Source: a virus. Taken from it: DNA of 23,171 nt. This document shows positions 18,201-23,171 of the stretch, piece by piece. The stretch's first letter is position 1. Each line of letters opens with the position of its first letter. The stretch covers positions 1 through 23,171 of the IMG/VR virus record IMGVR_UViG_3300021368_000924; one strand, written 5' to 3'. Both the position numbers and the translations under genes were made by a program. The notes below the pieces were generated by a model, which worked only from the letters and a program-made list of their open reading frames with translations, did not search any database and had not been told where the DNA came from.

Positions 18201-21200
18201 ACCTGATGTAATAGAGATAAGTGGTTTACGGTGATGATTCAGAATGGTTGAACCATATCCTGTTCCTGCGTCATAGAGGTAAGAATCAATAATGCTTCCT
18301 CTTACAATAGGAACAGCATTAACTGTCTGGTAAGATTGTGTTGTTGTTCCAAAACCAACAGAGGTGTATTGAACATCAACGGAAATATCAGGGAACTTGA
18401 ACTGGTGCAATCCAGAACCTACGCCCTCAATTCTAATATTCTCTCTTTGCTCATACTTAGAAAGATTAGTTCCGCCGATACCAATATCAGCAAGTCTGAA
18501 AGTATCATCATCAACTTTCAGAATCATGTATGAAGCAGTCTTTACACCTACGGTAATATCTGGAGATTCGAATGATATACCATCAGTATTTTCATAAACA
18601 ATCCTATCACCATCTTCAAATCCATGATTAACAAAGTTAATAGTATGATTAGTGGTATTGATACCTACTGGTTTTACAAAAAGATTTCTGTTTGTATATC
18701 CAGAACCACCATCTACAACAACAATGTTTGCAATAGTCTTTTTGGATTTCGCTGGAGTGAATTTTTGAGTTCCATTACCAGATGATGTAAGATCAACAGT
18801 GTTGATTCCAGCAAGGAAGTCTGACTTTGACTCAAACAACTGGATCGTTTTGTTATTATCAATCTTAGCGAAGTATGATGCTCTATCAACTAAAGTAGTA
18901 GTTCCAATACCAATAGGAGTATTGCCTTCATCATGATAGATAATCTCTTCACCACTTGTAAGATTGTGGTCTTCTTTAAAAATCAACTGATCGGTTGTGG
19001 AATTAATACCGCCACCAGCAGATGAATATCTAGCATCAAAGAAGATATTTCTGAATCTATCAGTTAACTGTGCTTCTAATACTGCACCAGTTCCATTACC
19101 ACCAGTAATACCAATAGAAACAATACTTTGAATATCAAAGTCTTGAGGATCTACATATACCTTTTCAAAAGATCCACTGATAACTGGTCTAATCTTTGCT
19201 GTAGTTCCAGTTCCAGTAGTAGCCGTAATAACAGGTAAGTTGATTACATCATACCCTTTACCACCATTCAGGAGATTTATACTTTCTAAAGGACCAAAGT
19301 AAATCTTGTCATCAGATTTATAGTTGGATATTTCGACACCATTAATCAACATTCCAGTGGATCCTGGAATAGTTAACTCACCTACACCATTTTTAATGTT
19401 TGGTTCCAGAGTAAACTTCTTGAGCAGTTTTTGTGGACCAAGAACATTTGATCTTTGAGAGAACAATGTAAATCTATGACCATCTGCCTGTGGTCTAAAC
19501 TTCAGATAGTTGGGACCACCAACAAATGATCTGGAAGAATAAAGATTGATTTGTTTCTTATCAGAAGATACAATAGAAACAAAATATCCACCAGTCTCTA
19601 ATCCAACCAGAGGAGCTACATCTGGTTTGTAGAAGATCTTATCACCTTCAATGAAAGGAACTGGATTTGCGAACTTAATTGTTCTATAAGTACCATCTGC
19701 AAATCCATCAGTGATAATACCAACTGTTCCTGCACTAATAGAGGTAGTATTTACTTCCTTACTTATTTCATAAGCATATTCAATGGAAGTAGCAGTTGTG
19801 TCATTGTTAGATGGAAGTGAGTTTGAGGCAACATATGCATACTTACCTCTCTCATCATATACATTCAATACATCAGATAATGTTGTATTATTACCATACA
19901 ACATTGTTACATTAGAACTAGAAGCAGTATTTAACTTTCTTCTTAAATCATAATCCTGTCCTGTTGCAGCAGTAAATGAAAGGTTATCTAATGTTACTCT
20001 ATTTTCGGTGTTCAGAATATTTGCAATGTATGCAATATTTGTAGGAGAAGAATCAACAACGTTTGAATCTCTTTGAAGGATTTCTACTCTATCACCCTTC
20101 TTCAAACTTGATCTGTCAATTCCACTCGCAAGTGTATAGTTGCTTATGTCACTAATATTATATCTGGAACTAGTATTGTAAATCCAAGAGTTGAAGAATA
20201 CTTGCTTGTATGTCTTATCAGTCTCAGGATTCTTAACATTAGAACCAAGATTTTTTACTGAAATAATATCGTTATTAACAACATTCAGGTTGTCACTAAT
20301 CTGTTCAAACTTTGATAAAACACCTGTCAGACGCAATTCAACTTTTTTCGTTAAATCGCCGTCTTCATATCCAAAATAAATCTCATCGGAGCGGACGTTA
20401 TCTGCCGCCTCAATCGTTTGTCCAATACCTGTACAACCTAAAAACTGGTTGATACTCTTATCGGAGTATGTGATGGAATTGATTCCAGACAAAACATACC
20501 CAGTTTGAGCAAATCCAATCGTAGAATCAACAGTTACAACAGACGATCCAACAGCAACAGTTTGTGTTGCTTTGGTTGAGGGTGTAATTTGGAAAGTACC
20601 TTCGATTGTTGAAAGGTCATCATATCCAATGAATAATGATACTTTGAAATATTGCTTGTTGTTTCTTGTAAATGGTTCTACTTCAGAGATAGAAGCATTA
20701 GTGCCTGCATCAGTCTTTTTGGTAATTGTCTGGCCTACAAGATTATTTGGATTACCAGAAATTGCTTCTGCAATAGTAACGAATCTTCTGATGTACTGAG
20801 CAGCAGAAGGTTTGATCAAATAATCTTCTAGATTAATTATACTTGGATCTACACCATACAGAACCTTACAAAGAATCTTAAAGGAATCATCAGTACCTTT
20901 GGACTCATACAGAGACCTTGCCTCTTTGATAAAGTTACCAGCATTGACTGATGGATGGAAATCAACATCTTCCAATCCAGGAGTAAATGTTGCTTTCAGT
21001 TTCTTATAAAATTCTTTTAAGAATAATGTGCTAAGGTTCTGAACAGAAGAACTAGCAACGTGATCTGCTGCTACTGTATCGGAGAAAACTAACTCTTCTT
21101 GATTAGTGTCTTGGTGATAGCTAGTAATTCCAGAGAAACCACGCACACATCCAGTGAAGGATGTAGAAGTCTTCCCAGTATACGTAATAACCTCGTCATT

Positions 21201-21509
21201 GATCTTTAAAAGACCATAGGTGTCTGGGTATCCCTTAGTCGAACTAACGTTGATTGTAGAGTCACCAGCGGTCACTATACCGACCGTTGTGGTGCTATCA
21301 ACAACAACCTCTGGTATCAGGTTATCAACTTTTAGATATTGGTCTAAATTTTCAGAAAGATCTGAAGTACCGCCCTGATACTCCTGCGAAATATAATACT
21401 GTTTAAAGAAATCAACTGCCTTTGGATTTTCGTCCAATATAAAGCTAGGTAATTGATTAGCAATTATCTCTTGAACCTTAACCCTAGGTTCGAACCCAGT
21501 TTGTATCAT
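9213..21509 (-). CDS. 7: Giant gp7-position baseplate wedge protein, 4098 residues
   Basis: The start ATG 21509-21507 is one base after the gp6 stop (TAATATG). The protein lies between gp6 and gp8, the position of T4 gp7, the wedge protein that nucleates assembly. It is about four times the length of T4 gp7 (1032 residues), and the name rests mainly on position. Residues about 1-250 (FKQYYIS, SLYESKGTDDSFKILC, NLEDYLIKPS) look like the conserved head. The rest is a long chain of beta modules. A module seen about six times has an NHGFEDGD core followed by YYVxxVDDDxxQL. Gly-Tyr repeats number about ten, and about 20 G-[IVLF]-G-[TS] tetrapeptides occur. A YHYH-like domain lies near 1225-1350. 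A tandem pair of YNxxTGIL modules lies near 3317-3515. Two NGVxQxP-type loops lie near 3210 and 3742. No signal peptide, membrane segment or obvious catalytic triad is seen. The frame is intact with no sign of frameshift. Confidence 0.8.
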   Translation of the reverse strand: MIQTGFEPRVKVQEIIANQLPSFILDENPKAVDFFKQYYISQEYQGGTSDLSENLDQYLKVDNLIPEVVVDSTTTVGIVTAGDSTINVSSTKGYPDTYGLLKINDEVITYTGKTSTSFTGCVRGFSGITSYHQDTNQEELVFSDTVAADHVASSSVQNLSTLFLKEFYKKLKATFTPGLEDVDFHPSVNAGNFIKEARSLYESKGTDDSFKILCKVLYGVDPSIINLEDYLIKPSAAQYIRRFVTIAEAISGNPNNLVGQTITKKTDAGTNASISEVEPFTRNNKQYFKVSLFIGYDDLSTIEGTFQITPSTKATQTVAVGSSVVTVDSTIGFAQTGYVLSGINSITYSDKSINQFLGCTGIGQTIEAADNVRSDEIYFGYEDGDLTKKVELRLTGVLSKFEQISDNLNVVNNDIISVKNLGSNVKNPETDKTYKQVFFNSWIYNTSSRYNISDISNYTLASGIDRSSLKKGDRVEILQRDSNVVDSSPTNIAYIANILNTENRVTLDNLSFTAATGQDYDLRRKLNTASSSNVTMLYGNNTTLSDVLNVYDERGKYAYVASNSLPSNNDTTATSIEYAYEISKEVNTTSISAGTVGIITDGFADGTYRTIKFANPVPFIEGDKIFYKPDVAPLVGLETGGYFVSIVSSDKKQINLYSSRSFVGGPNYLKFRPQADGHRFTLFSQRSNVLGPQKLLKKFTLEPNIKNGVGELTIPGSTGMLINGVEISNYKSDDKIYFGPLESINLLNGGKGYDVINLPVITATTGTGTTAKIRPVISGSFEKVYVDPQDFDIQSIVSIGITGGNGTGAVLEAQLTDRFRNIFFDARYSSAGGGINSTTDQLIFKEDHNLTSGEEIIYHDEGNTPIGIGTTTLVDRASYFAKIDNNKTIQLFESKSDFLAGINTVDLTSSGNGTQKFTPAKSKKTIANIVVVDGGSGYTNRNLFVKPVGINTTNHTINFVNHGFEDGDRIVYENTDGISFESPDITVGVKTASYMILKVDDDTFRLADIGIGGTNLSKYEQRENIRIEGVGSGLHQFKFPDISVDVQYTSVGFGTTTQSYQTVNAVPIVRGSIIDSYLYDAGTGYGSTILNHHRKPLISITSGKNAQLEPIIVNGRLEIVNIDSGGNEYTSLPDIELVDPTGAGTGADIRPIISGGKLTDIKIVNPGIGYSSTSTLRVKSTGINALFDADVRGLTVTNTSRFGNELLNETDEKLQYSVLGYFDTVRDAFNEDSTITSKIIGWAYDGNPIYGPYGYSDADDTNSSPKRVESGYELKVSDVVDRPSGFSNGFFVEDYCYTSNGDLDEYNGRFAKTPEFPNGVYAYYATIDSSNDPQFPFFIGNKYRSNTLHENKTLNQEFDFNNSNLLRNTFPYKVSDSNADNDFIIETNEVINQKSIVESQTKGSITGFDIVNSGSNYMVNDVLNFEATSTGGGLISRVSRVGGKNITDITTTIEEFPNAVFTLDNDRNVRVTIKPSHTILNGEDVVISGFSTNLSRLNNTFKVGVTSFKASLIKELPAGTSGVSTEIYVSRIPENIAINSQIGISTETLTVLEIFNNKNIIKVERSLTGISHTATSEVSFKPDSFTIKSNLEFFDSKVNQRVYFNPTESVGVGTITGISTSVTFTLGDSLITRDIPARTITLENHPFENNQNVTFTADGTAVSISTSPTGTPFNLPSNVFVVDKNINSIGIKTTLTSSEVYFRTVGANSDEYRFDTNFVEITGKVQKVRSQVSVSTSHELKANDVINLDVAPSLSVGIGTSTAVRVQRNTLTGNIQINPITFAAAGVNTVTNQINIPSHGLKTLDKVDYDANTVALGLHTTTYYVYRVDDDNIQLSTTLTNVQKNPPVVVDILSTGGSTQTISPINPQVVSVKDNNLVFNLEDSSLEDYQFKIYYDNAFNNEVVSISTTGSFTIVGLGTVGVTTGATLSVNHNTDLPRRLYYNIEKSGFISTADKEVKQYSEILFENSAYSGEYHVSPVGLAGTTFNIFLSEVPEKLSYIESECANLEYETSSVTASGPIKKINIISGGSNYEQYPVFTDVTGSDGKDAYIVPTSSTIGNAETVRVINEGFEYSSDKTLQPTADISPLITIKDSNTVGFVSITDGGKFFINAPSVSVVHPTTRQKINSGVLFAEITDNSITRVTIEQEPKGLPETTALLFTEDNTNGISVQKVFSNENSGIITCHITTPTVGFPVDPFALGDEVFVEGIQKYTSTGTGFNSPDVGYRFYTVTNYDKTSGVLDRVTLDGTSFITNAGLAKTEQDATGIVINKNNYPVLEAIQKRSAFLIGEKLLINGATSNLTIASYDELSIKINGTDELKVEDVLTGVDSGNIATISSLDVGEGVFSVDYSIKKDIGWETNVGMLDFDDQVVPDNDYYQNLSYSIKSPLTYQKTTEVVKGLLHTSGMRDFADTGITSSTSAGIADTDDQTGIFKDLLTETRVDTVYDFDLVRDIDVVNNTSKFITFKNKKLTDYIDCRTNRVLTIDNINSQFSNLDGEPSKFLNIFKLDPADTFTSILFRVSDKDMNEVQLSDLVILSSGGNNFLLDKGSVVNTGTSILHANGDEFGTFEIVTDSIGDSFLRFTPDDPDNIDYDLKSRTSKFNSSNVGVNTQAIGFINLVSSNGITTQTGFTTALYTAATDEFDGLFADVHVINKSTNEMNFAGVYLTHDGTDTFISDYYNDTDSTTNFLSIDEIGSFSANIISGIATFTYTSDTEDDIDIRARIVGFGTTSIGIGTHRYKNSFQTDGSERSVIYQSNFVDNVSTATTVVSVSNGLFDSMKSYVRVSVGDTSALHQVLMIKDSHQNVYIQQSPFLSVGSTTGIGTFGGDIDGTDMILTFTPDTASNVSVSAFSEIFYTKIDSLNTPNVLNIGAISESVGYNFYNAINGDRINRTQFTVNHNSVPIFAKVFNPEDTDIMDLSTGPTTFQIDDHFFQNGEELIYTPAASFVGVGSTAMQYMPATPGSIDILPERVFAIVGTDENSFQISTSLAGAAVTITSIGEGNTHMFEMAKRNSKSLVSINNIAQYPVAMTEINHSLADNGGSIGVADTIFSLSGISTIKPKDLIKVDNEFMLIENVGLGTTAVGPITNTGAFNLVQVERGAVGTSKSTHADTAGVATVFSGGYNLVGQDIHFTEAPRGNPQFDSTSSNLDFPVASFNGRVYLRQDYATNQVYDDISDEFTGIGRTFTLSVDGGNTTGIGTTGGNGVLFINGIFQTPTTQNNPANNFSIVEDLSAGISSVSFSGIRDQSNNIFTSEFDVNMGELPRGGMIVSLGSTGGSGYAPLVGAMSKPVIGAGGSISDVVVGFGTTNQVKRVSDGYSISTATYNNTTGILEITTSDQHRLTVDTSSVFMEGLEFACTAEHTGVTTTIFPDGSSPFGQRFPITGITSSRTFTANVGVCTIPHAYVGMGTIYKWWDLTEGSGYRDGHVSVAVTDLIYDHRFVSAGVNSITDNLHNTYTATDADYNSLTGILNLTIVNHGLTDSNTVAIGTDSLVFTCSKDNHATEHSYPRAVSKTQARRGVVAGDPAHNAVLGIQTFTQNTISVGVGTGGGGGSGATVTHVVGAGGTLALSVGAAGTEYVNPEIFVSEPNYEDLSVMGISRLSIGATTDTGIGLLLDINVSAGSTTGIGSTYHEISGFNISRPGYSFQKGDRFKPVGLVTARGLAAPLSEYELEVLEIFTDNFGSWQFGELDYIDSIKNFQDGTRKRFPLFYNNELLSFETEEDSDIDLAACLLIIIDGVIQEPNVAYTFEGGTNFALAEPPLEEANIDIFFYRGTRGTDTVLITTVDQIIEKGDEVQVMKNNAIRTTESQEKRTVFNLDSSDKIETNRYFDQGINDTDFKPINIIKQKVDQVINGENVFKTRDSIETQIFPVSKIIKDFNVGDTEIFLDNADLFKYDAPNSFSMMVVAGIGSTEATGNVEFVGSATTYMGFSGIVTGITTTTGIGVPLALEMEIISNDFTHLNVGYPIYISDTNIGTGVTSINDSDAAVVGIGSTFLDNVYYIHGLQTSGTVGIITCNIHSASNVVGLGTTTNIHNPVGKYSWGRVAGFTRSSAPISIGVSGFTIPSTTVGISTFPIAQRRGVGLRDNGSLPKQL
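10970..11561 (-). repeat. Tandem pair of YNxxTGIL beta modules in the gp7-position protein
   Basis: The first copy starts around Tyr3327 (ATYNNTTGILEITTSDQHRL) and the second around Tyr3466 (ADYNSLTGILNLTIVNHGL), 139 residues apart. Both continue through a Val-rich strand to a Cys-containing strand (LEFACTAEHTG and LVFTCSKDNHA) and then a Pro turn. Identity is limited to the core pattern, so the duplication is old or the copies were acquired separately. I recall such modules as common in marine phage structural proteins. Confidence 0.7.
17476..17789 (-). other. YHYH-like domain within the gp7-position protein
   Basis: This encodes residues 1241-1345. It opens with GWAYDGNPIYGPYGY (1241-1255), continues to GDLDEYNGRFAKTPEFPNG, then VYAYYATID with Tyr1321-Ala-Tyr-Tyr1324, and closes with FPFFIGNKY. 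This order matches what I know of the YHYH domain: an AYDGxPIYGPYG signature, an LDExNGR segment, a TPExPxG turn, the YHYH core, then FPxxxG. Here the core reads YAYY, so both histidines are replaced. The domain is embedded in frame within the beta-repeat chain. Confidence 0.72.
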
Positions 21510-21510
21510 A

Positions 21511-23171
21511 TTACTGTCTTATAAGAATCCCGTTTGAATAACTTGATGTGTAATAATCTCTAGTAAATACCGTTCCAGAAATTTCATCACCAGATGCAAT
21601 AACATCTCTTACCATATTTATGGTGCTATCCGAAACACTAAAACTTAAATATAGATCTTTCAAACCAACAATATCATTGGATTCTGGGAATGCTTGAATC
21701 TCAATAATATCATTCATCTTTTCAGTAGATGTGATTGTGACCGTTCCCAGATTGATTTCACCATGCATGTAATCTACGGTACCGGCAGACTTGTTAATAA
21801 CTCTGATAGTTCCATCAGAAGTTTCTTTAACAATGGAAAGAGTTCCCGTTTTGCCATCATCATTAGGAATATCAGTAAAATAAACAGTATCTACTTCACC
21901 AGAAATCTTAAATCCCGTGGACTTGATATTACGTCCATCTGGATTGATGTGGAACTGGTTACCAAAGCACAACTCATACTGTGCAGATTGATTAATTGCC
22001 GCCTTCAAATCTCTTCTAATAATGACCTTTGTAATATTAGAAGTAATTGAGGTATCTGTATTATCAACAACTTGCTGAACCTTACTATATTTGAATCTAC
22101 CACCAAACTTATTAAGGTCAACTGATTCAGAATATTCCGACAAAGAGTTGATAATCGAACTTCTTAGGGAAGAAGCAGAAGTCGTCTTGTTTGTGTTATA
22201 GTAAACAGCACTATCAATCTCAACATATAGTATCTTAAGATCAATAATCTTTTGATTGATACCAGATACAGTGTACTGCTTCAACTTAGAAAGTATCTGA
22301 GACTTATTGAAGTCTGATACAAAACTACCATTCTTTGGTTTGATACTAAGAGTAACAGTACCAAACTCTGGTGGATCTAACTCTTCACCACCAACAACAG
22401 AAACAGATTCAGTATCGGGATAGATTGACTTGATAATAGCTTCGTAATCCCGTGATGTAACCGCTCTGTACTGCGAGGAATAGATCCTAGGAGCGAAGTA
22501 TTTGACGGAATCGATAGATTCTACGTCAGACCCATTTTGCGCTGCCTGAACGGTCGTTACAGTGACCGATCCTGGATTGGGAATATTACCACCAGAATCC
22601 TTGACGCTACCAGAATATGAGAATGAAGATGCTCCATTACCATCTGTACCATCAGTTACGATATAATGTACAGTGATGACTGATTCGTTCTCTAACTTTT
22701 CACCAAGTAATCCATCACCAAAGAGGATTTCATACTTCTCATCCTGAACCTCCTGGATCAAGAAAATCTTGGATGTACTCTCAAGATTTAAAATATTATC
22801 AACTAATTGATACTCAACACCTAAACCTGTGTCTCCAGGACCTTTTACATAAACAGAGATTGTTGATGTATCAACATATGAGTTATCAAGTAAAAATCTC
22901 TGATTCAGTGAAGTATCGACTGTAAATTCTTTTGTTAAAAAGATTCCTTGATAAACATCTACGTTCTCAAATGTTGCTACATTATTAACAACAGATGTTG
23001 TGATGTTTTCAGGAACCGCAAATGTATATGATGTATTATCTACGCTACCAGTGCACACCAGACCTGCCTGTAAGGTCGCTGTAGGCGATGTAGTGTTAAC
23101 TGCTGTACTAAATGATACCTGTGCCTTTGCTGCCGTTCTAGAGCGTGGTACGTATCCAATGTTACGTGCCA
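21511..23171 (-). CDS. 6: Baseplate wedge subunit gp6 (5' end missing)
   Basis: The frame is open to the right edge of the window: 37 codons plus two bases precede the GTG at 23058, and they read like family sequence (ARNIGYVPRSRTAAKAQVSF). That GTG is therefore internal and not the start. About 552 residues are visible against 660 for T4 gp6. gp6 forms the dimeric wedge core that connects adjacent wedges into the ring around the hub. Seen motifs of the baseplate-J/gp6 superfamily are YEILFGDGLLGEKL (near visible residue 147) followed by a VHY strand and a GTDGNG turn. Then comes FAPRIYSSQYRAVTSRDYEA (near 224), the classic J-like motif. An Asn/Ser-rich region and a C-terminal beta domain follow. 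It ends with TAA at 21513-21511, one base before the gp7-position ATG, which implies co-transcription and likely coupled translation. Confidence 0.92.
   Translation of the reverse strand, partial: ARNIGYVPRSRTAAKAQVSFSTAVNTTSPTATLQAGLVCTGSVDNTSYTFAVPENITTSVVNNVATFENVDVYQGIFLTKEFTVDTSLNQRFLLDNSYVDTSTISVYVKGPGDTGLGVEYQLVDNILNLESTSKIFLIQEVQDEKYEILFGDGLLGEKLENESVITVHYIVTDGTDGNGASSFSYSGSVKDSGGNIPNPGSVTVTTVQAAQNGSDVESIDSVKYFAPRIYSSQYRAVTSRDYEAIIKSIYPDTESVSVVGGEELDPPEFGTVTLSIKPKNGSFVSDFNKSQILSKLKQYTVSGINQKIIDLKILYVEIDSAVYYNTNKTTSASSLRSSIINSLSEYSESVDLNKFGGRFKYSKVQQVVDNTDTSITSNITKVIIRRDLKAAINQSAQYELCFGNQFHINPDGRNIKSTGFKISGEVDTVYFTDIPNDDGKTGTLSIVKETSDGTIRVINKSAGTVDYMHGEINLGTVTITSTEKMNDIIEIQAFPESNDIVGLKDLYLSFSVSDSTINMVRDVIASGDEISGTVFTRDYYTSSYSNGILIRQ
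21615..21622 (-). promoter_or_regulatory. Possible weak late-promoter-like box CATAAATA
   Basis: The minus strand reads CATAAATA within the 3' part of gp6, 106 bases upstream of the gp7-position ATG. It has one mismatch at the first base of the late consensus. It lies in coding sequence, so chance is a fair explanation. Confidence 0.2.

Noticed and set aside
9213-21509. Fusion of two genes or programmed frameshift in the gp7-position gene
   Set aside because: The frame is continuous for 4098 codons with uniform composition, no slippery heptamer was evident at a module border, and no stranded start or stop suggests two genes.
21600-21630. Palindrome CCATAAATATGG-like site as an operator
   Set aside because: It lies in gp6 coding sequence, is short, AT-rich and unrepeated elsewhere at gene junctions; chance suffices.
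23056-23058. GTG as the start of the gp6 gene
   Set aside because: The frame stays open to the window edge, and the 37 codons upstream encode family-like sequence (NIGYVPRSRTAAKAQVSF), so this GTG is internal and the gene is truncated by the window.
1-23171. tRNA genes, CRISPR arrays, insertion sequences, attachment sites or host metabolic genes
   Set aside because: No cloverleaf, regular direct-repeat array, transposase frame or enzyme motif was seen; almost every base is in minus-strand structural genes.

Overview
This window looks like part of the tail-baseplate region of a T4-like myovirus of the marine cyanophage type (or a close marine relative). The evidence is that every supported gene lies on the minus strand, genes are packed with 0-40 base gaps or short overlaps, and the order is gp6, gp7-position protein, gp8. 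gp8 can be tied directly to T4 gp8 at two motifs. Two perfect copies of the T4 late-promoter box TATAAATA sit at gene junctions. Extremely long, low-cysteine, Ser/Thr/Asn/Gly-rich beta-repeat proteins fill most of the DNA. I see no host gene, tRNA, mobile element or CRISPR array. The host is inferred from protein style only.

Layout in the direction of transcription (right to left): 23171-21511 is a 5'-truncated baseplate wedge gp6 gene. 21509-9213 is a 4098-residue protein in the gp7 position. 9212-9179 is a short junction holding a late promoter. 9178-7634 is gp8, 514 residues. 7627-473 is a 2384-residue protein of the DUF4815 type. 476-270 and 289-110 are two small overlapping genes of 68 and 59 residues. 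109-75 is a second late-promoter junction. 74-1 is the first 24 codons of the next structural gene. The two giant genes cover about 84% of the window.

Together gp6, gp7 and gp8 form the T4-type baseplate wedge. The DUF4815-type protein follows where T4 has gp9-gp12 and is probably a peripheral baseplate or fibre-attachment component. The promoter positions suggest at least two late transcription units here: gp8 to the 59-residue gene, and the next structural gene onward. gp6 and gp7 are probably read from a promoter outside the window.

No new enzymatic or defence system is evident. The most unusual content is protein architecture. There is a degenerate YHYH-like domain inside the gp7-position protein. 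Several families of short beta modules recur inside, and are shared between, gp7, gp8 and the DUF4815 protein. There are two insertions in gp8 relative to T4. Late promoters are placed so that the mRNA leaders are very short and lack a Shine-Dalgarno sequence. A nested RNA hairpin lies early in the 68-residue gene.
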